Source of the DNA: Trachythela sp. YZ-2020
Lineage: Eukaryota > Cnidaria > Anthozoa > Malacalcyonacea > Clavulariidae
DNA length: 64,000 nucleotides
Assembly: GCA_016169945.1 (NCBI GenBank)
Contig: JADLSH010000195.1
Location: forward strand, 248,001-312,000
Direction: 5' to 3'
The translations under genes and the position numbers were made by a program. Positions 29,307-40,597 of the stretch are shown piece by piece. The notes below the pieces were generated by a model. The model saw only the letters and a list, made by a program, of their open reading frames with translations, was not told the origin of the DNA and made no database searches. Positions within the stretch are counted from its first letter, which is position 1. Every line of letters starts with the position of its first letter.

Positions 29307-30089
29307 ATGTCCCAATCGAGTACTAGCAGCTCTTCTGAAGTAGACGAAGATATAGGACGATCTGAGCAGAACATAAAATTTGAAGCGGACGAAGCTAAGT
29401 TTTCTCTTCAGCCATATTTGTTCGAACCAACAATAAAGAAAGAATCTAGTACTAGCAGCGACAGTGAAGCTGAAGGGGATGAAGACTCGGATTCTTCAGC
29501 TGATGAAAGCCGGTTAGATAATTTAGAATGGTAAGTTTTGATTTGTGCGATAGAAATACAAATATTTCACTCGGTAGCTACTACGCGAACAATGTTAATA
29601 TATTTGTCTGTCTTGTTGAAAATAATTGTTCCCTATTTATATAATATATAAAATATCCTCAGGTGTAAATGTGGTCATTGCCAAATCATGGATAGATCTG
29701 ACGAATGTGTTTGCTGTCAGGAAATCCCTGAAATGTTATCGCTCAATGACGAAGCCATGACCATTGAGAAATTAAAAGAGCCCTTGACTTGTGTCACTGA
29801 TAATCCAGCCTTTGCTGCTGTGTGTTTGAATTTGTGGGTTCTCCGAACAGCATGGTATCAGTACAAGCAGCAGTATAAGAACCCATTTGAAGGACCAGAC
29901 CACCAAAGGAACAGGCATATTGCTTATCGGCAACTTGCACGATTAGGTTGGGGGGTTCTAGGAAGACATGTTCGAGTTGTCATGCCATCTTGCAGTGTTA
30001 GTTGTATCAGAGCACATTTCCCACCACCAGGGCCTGAGGACGAACACGTTTATGTAGGGTTTAGGCCAACATCTGATGAAGATGATTAA
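29307..30089 (+). CDS. P2X7-C-terminus-like protein of the Kolobok-like element
   Basis: Two exons, 29307-29530 and 29663-30089, join across TG|G to give 216 residues; the junction restores the family's W-C-K-C-G-H-C start. The first exon is acidic and Ser-rich (residues 1-74). The second begins CKCGHCQIM, then ECVCCQEIPEM, then TAWYQYKQQY, NRHIAYRQLARLGWGVLG-like and VVMPSCSVSCIRAHFP. This is the cysteine-rich fold of the cytoplasmic C-terminus of the P2X7 receptor, which in vertebrates binds zinc. No channel part is present. Free-standing copies of this domain are common in invertebrate genomes. Here it is clearly a transposon gene, inside the TIRs and convergent with the transposase. Its function in transposition is unknown. 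Confidence 0.82.
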
Positions 30090-30180
30090 ATAGTAACAAA
30101 ATGGGTCCTTTGCATAGCACTTAACTTGTACATATTATATGCTTAGTTTGTAGTTTGTACATTATTATCTTCCCCTATTT

Positions 30181-30220
30181 AACTTCCAGACGAAGGGCCT
30201 TCGCTCGAAACGTCGAAGTT
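30181..30220 (+). ncRNA. Minimal hammerhead-like motif (Penelope type), probably mutated
   Basis: AACTTC and GAAGTT pair as a 6-bp stem I around CAGACGA, a stem II-like AGGGC-CTTC-GCTC, and GAAACGTC with a minimal stem III. This is the layout of the small hammerheads in Penelope-like elements. The core reads CAGA instead of CTGA, a change at a normally invariant U, so activity is doubtful. It lies between the stop codons of the two convergent genes. Confidence 0.5.
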
Positions 30221-30322
30221 CTTGTTGTATTTTTCAGGTAGTTCTACACAACAGTCAACCGCTGTATATCTGCTACACTCTACCCACACTGGTACTGCAC
30301 GTTTGAAATAAATACAGGTTTG

Positions 30323-33300
30323 TCACTTTGACTGAAATCTGCTTATGTGAGCGTTGATAGCCGTTTCCTTGTCTGGTTTTTCTTTTGTTGCAATATTTTT
30401 TGCATACTTGGTAGACTTTTTGGCTTTCTTTGATTTCTTAGATTTCTTTGATTTTTTATACTCGGGGATATTTTCCATCAACGTAGTAATATAATCAAAG
30501 TTTTTGGCCTCCTTAATTGATTTTACAATCCATGTTTTGCGAACCTTTGGGAAAACCAGATTATATCGTAGATTGCCCACTGTGGAACCTTTCTTGACCA
30601 CAGCTTGCTTCCTGGAGGAATTGTGATTATTGTCAAGGACAGCAAGCTGTGTTCTAGCAACCATTCCTTCATGGCTAAAGTGCTGCCTCTTGGGACAGTA
30701 CTTTAGCATCATGGAATGATAAACTTCAAGGTTCCCGGTATGGTGGAACTCCGTGGCCAGCTTTAAATCCTTGAGCAGCTTTTTGTTGAACACAATTTCC
30801 TCCAGCGCAACAAGAGCAGCAGTACCAGGTTTCAGCCAAGGCTTTTCTTTCTTCTCCCGTCGGGTTAATTTGTGATGAGCACATTTCTTGAAGTGCTTAG
30901 CACCTCTCCATGAATGCTTATTGCTAATATGATTTACAATTGATGTCCATTTCTCAATAAGTAACTCATAGTTCCCATCAGAAGTTGCAACACTCCACCA
31001 GAAATGAGCAGAAACAGACCGAATCCATTCTGTTAAATCCTGGAACTCCTTCTTTTTGCTTTTCTTCGATAATTTCTTAACCACCCATTTTGAAAGATGC
31101 CAGACATCATATTGGTGTGTAATTTCAGAATGTTTTTTTCTCATTTCTGCAGTGATTGTTGTATGCCTGTCCGTAGTCAAGCATCTCACTTTAACCCTCT
31201 TACTTTTCAAATTTTTGAGTACCCGGTTGCATCCTTCAGCCTCCATAGCATTGGATGATGAAACCTCTGTGACTTGGACAACTTCAAAATCAAGTATTTT
31301 GCTGCCGTTTTCTTCCATAACAGTGTAGGTGCCATATTTGGCACAGTGCCCTGGGCTGTCAGACCGTCCATCCCCACAAACGTCTAACTTACTTGATTTT
31401 TTCATTTCCTTCAGCAGATTAACTTGGTGGTCTTTCCAAGCCTTGTCAACTACAGGAAAAAGAACCTCCTTCTGCATCTCATAAAATGTACTTTTACCAA
31501 TAAAAGCCAAATTCAAGTACTGGGCCAAAGAGTTTACATTTTGGAATGTATTCCCACTAAACAATATTGACCCAGCAAGCAACAAATTGCCTGCTATCTT
31601 CTCACCAATCATAGGTTGTGACCGCCATTTGTTCTGATGTCCATCAACACATACTGTTTCAACAACCACCATGCTACCAATACATTTTTTAGACTGCTCA
31701 GCTATTGGCTTTGCACAGGTGGAACAAGTGACAAATAGCTGGTCCAGATTTTCTTCAAATACCACAAATTTTTGCTGTTGTACTGGACTTTTTGGTGATT
31801 CTGAATCACTTTCATTCTCGGTTTCTGTTTGGCTTTCAGCAGAAGGCATATATAGATCATCATGATCTGTATCTGTATCAGTAACTGTGCATGTATATTC
31901 TGAACAAATACTTTTCTGAGGTGATATATTTTCAGGTAGTACAATATTGTCTGGAAAAGTTCTAGGAGAATGGGTGCTTTCCTTCAAGGAAGGTGCATCT
32001 ATATACATAGCTTCTTGATCAGATTGTGCAATATCATTTAGACCAAGATCATCATCATGAACAGTGGTTGGTACATAAGCTAATTGATTTTCTGTTTGGT
32101 TGGTTACAAGAACAGGTGTATGTATATCAAGTGGTTGCATTTCAGTTTGGGTGGCAATATATTTTGTCATCGGCTTGAAACTTTGAATGTGATCGACCAA
32201 CAGTTCACATTGGATGCCAATTTCTTTGTTCACTGTCATGCCATCAATAGGATATTGGGTTTCAGATACATGACTAATAACTTCTAAATCATTATTTGAA
32301 ATTGTGCATGGTTGACATTCAGTTTCAGTAACTTCATTGGCTGGAAATAATTGATGTTCATGGCCAATTGCTGGATGGGGGGGTTTTGATGAGCTCTCTA
32401 TTTGGGCTGGATCCCCTCCCAATGTTGCGACTCCGTGCATGCTAATACAGCCTTCGACCATCTTAAACAAAATAGATATGCAGTGTCTAAATACAGTGCA
32501 GGGTGTGAATTTATAACGGGGGGCTCTACATTAATACACAAGTTTTTGGTTTTCCTATACTGGGTGATTTTCCGTATTACTAACCCGAAGTAGGACCAAG
32601 ATGATGGTTGCATTTACAGCTTGTAACTGTTACGTGTAAACTGACCCGAAATCGCTCACAACTTGTTTTTATCACCAGCCCACCTCAGTGACAAGCTATG
32701 GACTAAGACACTTTGCATGAGGGCTGGTAAGTACTTATGCAGTAGCTAGAATCATGTAGATAGGGCCCTAGACGCTGGTCCAAATCACAATTTTCCTAGC
32801 CCCAATGCCAAATGTACTATATATAAAACACTGTAACCGGTTAGACTCGTATAAACATCCCAATATGAAATCAATAAAAATATACACATGTACAACATAA
32901 ACATCATTGAAGTGTTTATAATGCTTTATTTCTATACTTTTACGTACAAATGTCTAGAAAGTTAATTCTGCTACAATATGAAAACTACAACATAATTGAC
33001 ATACAGTGTACAACTTTTTAATATACAGCTTGCTTAATACCTCTTGTCTGGCTTGTTCAGAGCGGATTTGATTTCTTCTTCGCCCTGTGGTTCTTGGTTT
33101 CTCTGGCTTAGTCCGCGTAAATATAGATGGCACCGCATCTGGTTTTAGCTTAGCCCTTTGTCGGTAGCCAGGCACAAGATCTAGCGTCGTTTCGAAGCAG
33201 TCAGGTGTAAAATGCGCCGAGCAAACACATGAATTATTTAAATCGCGTGGGTTTACTCTGCGGATTTTCGCCAACCACGCTTGTCGCAAACTTTTTTCCT

Positions 33301-33376
33301 TTGGAACTCTGTGGTAGCTGATTCCCACAGTTTTCCGTGAGTAGTTTGTACACTCTGGAACCATGCAATGAGGCAT
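30323..33376 (-). CDS. Kolobok-like transposase with N-terminal THAP domain
   Basis: Two exons, 33376-33041 and 32461-30323, meet in phase 0 (donor after CAAGAG, acceptor TTTAAG) and give about 824 residues. Exon 1 is a THAP zinc finger: C in MPHCMVPEC, then the CSAHF block, then AVPSIF. It binds DNA, probably the TIR. Exon 2 has an acidic, Thr-rich linker, then a zinc-like CSTCAKPI...CVDGHQNKW segment, and the core DVCGDGRSDSPGHCAKYG, VSSSNAMEAEGCNRVL, CLTTDRHTTI and YDVWHLSKWVVKKL. These contain the conserved Asp and Glu residues of this transposase family. The end is Lys-rich (KKSKKSKKSKKAKK). No stops or frame changes interrupt it. The exact catalytic triad assignment is inferred. Confidence 0.85.
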
Positions 33377-33476
33377 CTCCAGTTGAAAAATATTTAAAAG
33401 AAAACTAAAAAGCTTTTATAAGATTGACTATGCAAATACTCGAAGCAATCTGATATGATATTATGATTATGCAAGT

Positions 33477-33693
33477 TGTGCTGTCCCACACTTACGTCAC
33501 AGCACTCATAGGAACGACCGCATTCGCCCGCGATTCTACAAACATGGCGGCGAAAAGATACGAGGCAATCAATGAAACAAAGTTAAATTTCTCGCAAACT
33601 AAAACGAATTGAGACGAAGGAACATTCATTCCAAAGTAGGCTCATATAGGGCTTTTATATGAGCAGCAATTGTTCTGGGGGTGGAGTGTCCCT
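33477..33693 (-). repeat. Right TIR of the Kolobok-like element
   Basis: Mirror of the left TIR. The transposase start codon lies 100 bp inside it. Confidence 0.88.
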
Positions 33694-34042
33694 TTAACTG
33701 CCGCTATTAACAGTCGCTGACAACTTGAATCCGCGCTAATTTTGAATTCTTTGAAGGCATATTGTAAACACTGGACTGGACTGAACTTTGGACTTTCAAT
33801 TTTGTTATTTGTTCTTGTAATTTTGTTATTTGTTCTTGTAATTTTTCCAATGTCTTTTAATAATCTTTGTGAAGAATTTTGCCATTTTTGCAATGTGGAT
33901 AAATTCAAAATTGAATGAAAGTTTAGCTTGTTCGCTTGTAGCTACGCTACAGTATTTCGGCTACTATGTGATTTCGGGGAGCATCGCGTGTACCAATGGT
34001 GTAAACAATTACTCGCTTCCTGTTTACAAAACGTTTTAAATT

Positions 34043-35040
34043 TCAAACTCCCGCATCGCGGTCGTGCGATTTTGTAATCACACGTTTGATTTCAGCATAC
34101 GTGAGGTGAGAATAAAAAATGAGGCCTAGGTCTTTAGCTGACAAGACAGGCTTGATGGTTTTTCCAAGCAAATTCAAACGCATGTCATTAGGAAGAGTTC
34201 GCATAAGTTGCCTCGTGCCAATAAGAAGGAATTTTGTTTTCTCTGGGTTGACCAGCAAGTGATTCGCGGAACACCATTTTACGACCCTATTGAGATCAGA
34301 CTCCAAATCGTTAATCGATTGCTCTAGGTCTTTGATGGAAAACGACAGGAAAACTTTAGAGGCGTCCACATAGGAATCTAGGTCACAAGAATTAGTCGTT
34401 GATGGTAGATCATTTTTATAAATACAAAATAATAGGGGCGATAGAATTGCGCCTTGTGGTACCCCATGAGTAATAGGAAGGGAAGAGGACTTTTTTGATC
34501 CAATGCGTACAAATTGTGTTCTGCCAGAAAGGTAACTTTCAAACCATTTCGCTGTATGCCGAGAGGCACCATACACTGGATTGAATGGTTTACACTTTCA
34601 AATGCCTTGCATTGATCTAATAACACGAGAGCAGTCAGCATCGATTTGCCCATGGCTTCCAGTATGTCATCGCTCACCATAATGTTGATGGTGGAGTGGT
34701 ATTATTACCACTTTGATGGGATGTCAGACGATTGTTCTTGGATAGGTAATCACTGAATTGATTAAGGACAACTCTTTCACAAACTTTAGAGACAACAGCC
34801 AGAAGTGAGAGGACGATTATTCGATGCGACTTCATGATCACCTTCTTTTAGCAAAGTTATCACTTCTGCTAGGTTCCAGATATCAGGGAAAGTCGATGAT
34901 GCAAGGGAGCAGTTTATTATTTCGGTGATAGGGGCTAAAATGACAGGAAGACAACCTTTAATCACTCGTGCGCTGATCTTATCGGGGCCAGGGGCCATGT
35001 TGGAAGGTATCGAAAGAATAATACGCCGGACCTCGGAAGT
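34043..35040 (-). pseudogene. LINE RT fragment in duplication copy B
   Basis: Same content and lesions as in copy A, including SYVDASKVFLSF in place of FADD. Only a handful of substitutions separate the two, for example KKSSSLPIT here for TKSSSLPIT there. Confidence 0.85.
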
Positions 35041-35762
35041 TGGTTAAACAACTCACTTGTCGATTTAAAATTTACAGGGGTAAATGAATTGGGCAGCTCG
35101 AAGTTATTGATGTGGCCCCTCACATGCTAATGCGATGCTCACCGCCATATGCTAATGATCGAGTGCACCGCCTCATGCGCCGCCTCAAAAAAGGGGGTTG
35201 AAATCTACATATATTACTACTAACATATTCTTAAGGGGGCTCCAGTCAGTGACGGCTGACACATTCATATTCAAAGCTTACAGTTATATCGCGCGCATTT
35301 TTTCCAGCATGCCCACTAATTTTTCCATGAAGCTTGACTAATATAGATAATTTTAAGCCATATTTCAGAGAAAGACCAGGGGCAAAATCTTAAGATATGC
35401 CTATTTATATGCCATATCATCACTGACTTTCACAAAGCAAGCACGCCTATATTTAAGACTGCTGTAAGACACTCAAACTCGAACAAATCAATGCAGTGTT
35501 TCTTGACACATAACAAACAATAGTTGAACATCTTCAAGAAAATTTTATAACAAAGCAACATAGGAGCAATTTCATAAGCATGTGACAACATGACATTTTC
35601 ACTGCATAAGTGCATTTGGCAATTACAACATCTAGCACATTTTTTCACAGATTAATGGTGCAGGTTTTAATAGAACACAGTAGGATTTAACTTTCATAAA
35701 ATACCTTAAGTAGGATTTAACTTTCATAAAATTCCTTCTGGAATTCTCAAACCTCTACTGAC

Positions 35763-36398
35763 ATGTTTAGTATCCCCGGTTATGAACTCTTTCTTAGAGG
35801 TCGAAAACAGTCTAATGGCGGTGGAATTGCTATTTATGTTAATCAAGCTTTGAATGTTAAACGGAAAACTGATTTAGAAGCGAAAAATTTAGAAGCTTTG
35901 TGGATTGAATTATCACCATTTAAGTCGCAGAGAAGTCTCCTTTTGAGGGGTATTTACCGGCCACCGAATACGAATAAAGATATCGACTTGCAAATAGGAA
36001 AGAATATTGAAAATGTTTCTATGCTTGGCAAAGAAACGATTATTCTCGGCGATTTCAACATTGATTATCTGGATATCAATTTTAAAGCACACCGTCTTGT
36101 CAAACAGTTAAAATCGCTATCTTTTACACAAATTATCGAAATTACCACTCGTCCGTTAAGTGGCAAGTACTTGGACCATATTTGGACAAATAGACCAACA
36201 ACTTTGTTCAAAGCTTCGACTGCTGATATTTGCATTTCTGATCATTTGCCAGTATGTTGTTTACGCCGATTAAAAAATCCGTTTAGAGGTAATTACCAAC
36301 TGCATAATTATATCACGTTTCGTGATATGAAGAATTTCAATGAGGAAAATTTTCGTCAGTCTACAAGAAGTCCGTTGGGACACTGCCTTTATCCTTGA
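35763..36398 (+). pseudogene. LINE endonuclease domain (5'-truncated)
   Basis: Open frame with APE-type endonuclease blocks: GGGIAIYVNQALNVKRK, LEALWIELSPF, GIYRPPNTNKD, IILGDFNIDYLD, LDHIWTN and ISDHLPVC, the catalytic SDH. It nicks target DNA during target-primed reverse transcription. The N-terminal catalytic block is missing, and the frame changes near 36345 into the RT frame. Confidence 0.8.
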
Positions 36399-38457
36399 CG
36401 ATATTGACGACATCACAAGTACTTGGTATTCTCTTTTTAACGACGTACTTAATCAGCATGCACCGATGATCACAAAGCGCGTTAAACACAAAAACAAACC
36501 CAAATGGCTCACTGAGGAATTAACATTATTGATGAGAGAAAGAAACGGTCTTCTTAAAATGGCAAAAGAAACTCGTTCAACCGAAGACTGGAGGAAGGTT
36601 AAGATGATTCGTAACAAGATTAACAATTTAATTTTCAGTGCTATACAAGTATACTTTAAATCATCCCTTATCGAAAATCGAAAGAATCCAAAAAAGTTAT
36701 GGCAAATTTTGAATTCCCTATCAGGAAATTCAAAAGAGTTAACTCAAATAAAAGAACTATTATTTAACCAGACGGTGTTGTTAAATAGCAAGGAAATCGC
36801 AGATGCGCTCAACTTGAACTTTGCTAATATGGCAAAGAAACTTCTTGAAGATGAAATCGATTTTGATGAACCGGATCTAACAACTATAAATGATTTACAA
36901 CTTGATATCCCTGAAATGAGCATTTCTGAAGTTATTCAATTAATAATGGTTATTCCCTTGTCCAAAGCAACTGGCCCAGATAACATCAGTGTCAAAATCC
37001 TAAAGGCTGCAGCAACCGCCATCTCCCCATCGTTAACAAGGCTATTCAACCTCTGTATTCAAAGAAGTTACTTCCCTCAAAAATGGAAAATTGCTAAAGT
37101 TATTCCTTTATACAAAGACGGTAGCAAAGTAGATCCGGACAATTACCGTCCCATATCAATTCTGCCTATCTTATCAAAAATCATTGAACGACATGTTCAC
37201 AACTATCTCATGAAAGAATTTCAAGAAAACAATTTATTACATCACCTTCAATCCGGTTTCAGAGAAGGGTACTCGACTGAGACGGCGCTTATCAAGATCA
37301 TTGACCAATTGTTCCTTGACCTTGATAAAGATAATATCAGTGGTATGCTATTTGGTGATTTTAAGAAAGCTTTTGATATGGTTAACCACAATCTGCTTCT
37401 GCTCAAACTCAGATCTTACGGCCTCAATGACAGCGCTATCAAGTGGTTTCGTTCATATTTATCGGACAGACATCAGTATGTGGCAGTTAATGGTGTAACT
37501 TCATCTCAGACAGGGATCAGCTGTGGTGTACCGCAGGGGTCTGTTTTGGGTCCGTTACTTTTTATTGTATTTATCAATGATTTACCCGGATCAATTATCA
37601 ATTATCAATTATCAATTCATCAACTGATATTTTCGCAGATGATACAACGCTAATCAAATCAAGTCATTATTCCGAAGTATCTCTTCTCCAACACATGTTA
37701 CAGGATGATGCAAACAGTTTAAGCTCCTGGGCAAACGACAACTTGATGGTCCTTAGCTCTACGAAGACAAAAACTATGCTTGTTACTGGCAAAAGGCTTG
37801 GGAAAAAAGGTGACATTGATAACACCATAAATGTGTTTATGAATGGTAAACTATTAAATCAGGTCCCCCATCATAAACTTTGCCACATTGATAAGCTTTG
37901 TTCTAAACTCTCCAGTCGCATTGGTCTTTTGAGGAAAATAAGACCATACCTTCCTCTGGAAGAACGTATAGCCTATTACAACGCGACAATAAAATCGGTA
38001 ATGATGTATGGAAGCTGTGTTTGGACGAATACAACTGATGGAATCCTCGATCCAATATCGAAACTGCAGAAAAGAGCTGCAAGAACTATTTTGGGCGTTT
38101 CAACTCGGGATAGAAGTATTCCACTTTTTACTAAACTTGGGTGGATACCATTTACCAAAGAAGTTGAAATCAGAAAAGCCATGATATGTCATAATCGTTT
38201 CTATTGAAATTGTCCATCGTATATAGCAGATCTACTTCCATCCAATTCAAGTCGCCATAATAGAAATACCCGCTACAAAGATCTCACAATTTGTCAACCA
38301 AGAACAAAAAGGATAAAAGAAGGCGGTAGATCATTTTCCGTGTCGTCTGCTCACATTTGGAACAATATCCCATTGAACATTCGGAAACTATCTTCACCTA
38401 AACTTTTTAAAAAGAAACTTTATGAAGGCATTTTTACAGACATGATATCCTCTTAAT
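36346..38457 (+). pseudogene. LINE reverse transcriptase, one or more frame breaks
   Basis: Plus-strand RT: KATGPDNISVKILK, FPQKWKIAKVIPLYKDG, NYRPISILPILSKIIER, QSGFREGYSTETALI, GMLFGDFKKAFDMVNH, SCGVPQGSVLGPLLF. The first frame ends at 37653. FADDTTLIKS follows at about 37635 in another frame, and the C-terminal blocks run to 38207 (SWANDNLMVLSSTKTK, SRIGLLRKIRPYLP, YGSCVWTN). After a TGA the end (HIWNNIPLNIRKLSSPKLFKKKL) continues to TAA at about 38456. The first break falls in four copies of TCAATTA at 37591-37618. Inactive as written. Confidence 0.82.
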
Positions 38458-38540
38458 ATCTTCATAGATATAACTTTTTAACTATTATACCATACTTTTA
38501 CTAATTTATTATATATATACACATATAAATATAGTCAAAT

Positions 38541-38584
38541 CTGCAGACATGCATGTTTCGCCGTTCAACGGCTCGTCAGTGCAA
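38541..38584 (-). ncRNA. Hammerhead ribozyme, type I, copy 5, in a LINE 3' region
   Basis: On minus, core CTGACGA, stem II GCCG-TTGAA-CGGC, GAA and stem III are all kept. Stem I reads TTGCA against TGCAG, with one G-U wobble. The cleavable C is opposite G38546. Only the 60-nt end of the retrozyme unit is present, lodged between the LINE stop codon and its tail and antisense to the LINE. Confidence 0.78.
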
Positions 38585-39943
38585 CTGCTCGTCATATGCA
38601 TATTCAGATTGTATTTTTTATCCAGTTGAGGGCCACAAGTTTATCACATTAGTTGTGTTACGTGCCACCCTCGGTAAATAAAGTTTATTCATTCATTTTT
38701 TATTCAAAGGCCAAGGTCAGATTTTGCAAATTTAAATATAGACATATTTTAATGGTCAATTTATATAATGTAGCTATAGATCACACTGTAGGGACAGGCG
38801 TTGTAATAACAATAATACAATATCATGTAATTTAACTAACTAGCCGGTGCAACTCATTCGTAAGTTCAATTTCAAGTATAAGTTAACTTTATTGAGTATA
38901 CCTTGCCAATGAAAATACAAATTTTGTGAAAATTTGTCCGCACTGTAATTACGTATATTATATTTTCAGACATGAACAGAAAGTAGTTGTATAGTCGTAT
39001 GGCAATAAAACCAACAGTAAACAAATATCATTGCTATATATAGAAAGCAAAAAATCATAGTTCATGCATGCAATGTATTATGCTGCAGTCTTGAAACTTT
39101 GTACTATCCTTGGACTCTCTGCGTTTTTATGTTGTCACTTTCTATTTGCTGGAATAAATGTGATGCAACATCATAAACAGCATCACTAAACTAATTCTTT
39201 TATGCTGTCCATGATTTTGCAATTTATAATCAATGTAAAATTTGATCTCAATCAATGGCAATTAGAAAGTAACATTTGGCCTTAAAAAGTAGATCGAGGC
39301 ATGCCCATGGGCAGTAAAATAATTTTTGTCTGTTGCAGAACCTACGACTAGCTTCAAAACATCTACAACGAAGAATGGACAGAAAACTACCTCTGGTAAG
39401 AATATACTAGTAATGCTCAAGTGCATGTATGGGGCGCCAAATGTAAAAAAATGTTTTATGCTAAAATATGTGAAATTTTGCATTATTTAGTTATATAATA
39501 AATTATTTGCAAACAATCCCTGTATTATTTGTAAATAATCTATGGATTGTTGACTGCGACATTAAATAATCCATAGATTATTTATAAACAATCTAGGAAT
39601 TGTTTACTGCAACATTAAATAATCCATAGATGGTTTATAAATAATCCATAGATAGTTAAAAACAATCCCTAAATTGTATATAAGTCATCCCTAGATTGTT
39701 TAACGTCTTATTAAACAATGCGCGGATTGTTTATAAACCATCTATGGATTGTTTATAAATAATCTATGGATTATTTACCGAGCCACATGTAAAATAAATA
39801 TGGCGCGCGCCAAATGTAAAGTAAAGAGCTGACCAAACCGGAAGAGGTGTCCGTACGACTCTTTATTATCCGGGGGGGGGAGTTTACACACTTTCAAGGT
39901 GGAATTCGCAATTCTAGTGTTTATTTCCTTCGATTGTTCGAAT

Positions 39944-40147
39944 ATGAATAATTCAACGACAACGTCAAGTTCTTTGCCGTCAAGCGTTGCAAACGTACTG
40001 AATCGAATTGTACGTCTGCTTGAAAGAATTTCAGGAGATAACATTGGAGAGACTAACACTGGAGGCGGCGATGGTTCTTCAACATCAACAACAAACCAAA
40101 GACAGTCGAATGAACCGAATGGCGACATTAATAGCCCAAGGTCACAG
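39944..40147 (+). CDS. First exon carried by the palindromic transposon, left arm
   Basis: ATG at 39944 opens 68 codons that end at a phase-0 donor (CACAG then GTCAGT). The peptide starts MNNSTTTSSSLPSSVANVLN, then has a helical RIVRLLERI stretch and a Gly/Ser/Asn-rich tail (GGGDGSSTSTTNQRQSNEP). I recognise no domain. A GC-richer stretch with CCGGAAG (ETS-like) lies 100 bp upstream. No matching second exon exists in the element. It looks like the 5' end of an autonomous relative's gene. Confidence 0.45.
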
Positions 40148-40527
40148 GTCAGTATTTTAATTAAAGACATTTTTAATCCATTGTTATATTTTGGGGAAAT
40201 CATGAGAAATATTCAGAATATACGCTGTGTAATATAAATTAATGATGTATAAATATATACTTCATGCTAGAAATCTTGTGAAGATTAATTGTTTATAATT
40301 TCAGGAGGGGCTTTAATATATGTACAGTTGTGATTTTGCGTTTTGCACACATGTATTTTTAAAACCTCGTGAAAAATTGATTATTTTTTGGAGTGCAACG
40401 TGTTAGCTAATATTTGGTGGGCTTATATTGAATACATTCTGAGGTTTACAGTCTCAATCAAATTGTAGCATCCCTAGCAGTAGCCCCTCCCCTCCTATTT
40501 TTGCTAATTCCTGGTTGTGGGATGATG

Positions 40528-40597
40528 CCCTACCCCAAATCCCCTACCCCAAATCCCCTACCCCAAATCCCCTACCCCAAATCCCCTACCCCAACCT
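40528..40597 (+). repeat. 14-bp minisatellite CCCTACCCCAAATC
   Basis: Between four and five perfect copies in the left arm of the palindrome. The mirror position in the right arm (about 41165-41230) has a single copy-like stretch, so the array expanded after the arms formed. Confidence 0.85.

Larger units (their letters stand above)
28987..33693. mobile_element. Kolobok-like DNA transposon with two convergent genes
   Basis: This 4707-bp element has TIRs of about 217 bp (AGGGACACTCCACCC outer ends) and TTAA on both sides (28983-28986 and 33694-33697). The empty site survives in copy A near 24802 (GTGCTTAACTGCCG). It encodes a THAP-domain transposase on minus and a P2X7-C-terminus-like protein on plus, convergent. 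TTAA duplications together with a THAP transposase are the defining pattern of the Kolobok superfamily; piggyBac also uses TTAA but lacks THAP. Both predicted proteins are intact here, so this copy may be autonomous. Confidence 0.88.
35706..38700 (+). mobile_element. CR1/L2-like LINE inserted in duplication copy B
   Basis: It interrupts the duplicated segment: copy A runs without a break at about 26838. It is 5'-truncated within the endonuclease and ends with GTAAATAAAGTTTATTCATTCATT, a short-repeat tail. Its left edge starts with a second copy of the flanking GTAGGATTTAACTTTCATAA, an atypical junction. A hammerhead unit lies in its 3' untranslated part. Confidence 0.8.
28769..40165. repeat. 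Segmental duplication, copy B (interrupted)
   Basis: It matches copy A but is split by the Kolobok-like element at 28987-33693 and by a LINE at about 35706-38700. After removing these, the order is the same, through the exon-like segment, the transposon end and the GGTCACAG donor. Copy A lacks about 70 bp inside that last region (around 28099). Confidence 0.85.

Noticed and set aside
29307..30089. Host P2X receptor gene
   Set aside because: There is no transmembrane or ligand-binding part, and both exons lie inside the transposon's TIRs.
28987..33693. piggyBac element, because of the TTAA target
   Set aside because: The transposase has a THAP domain and Kolobok-type core blocks, and TIRs are about 217 bp; piggyBac proteins look different.
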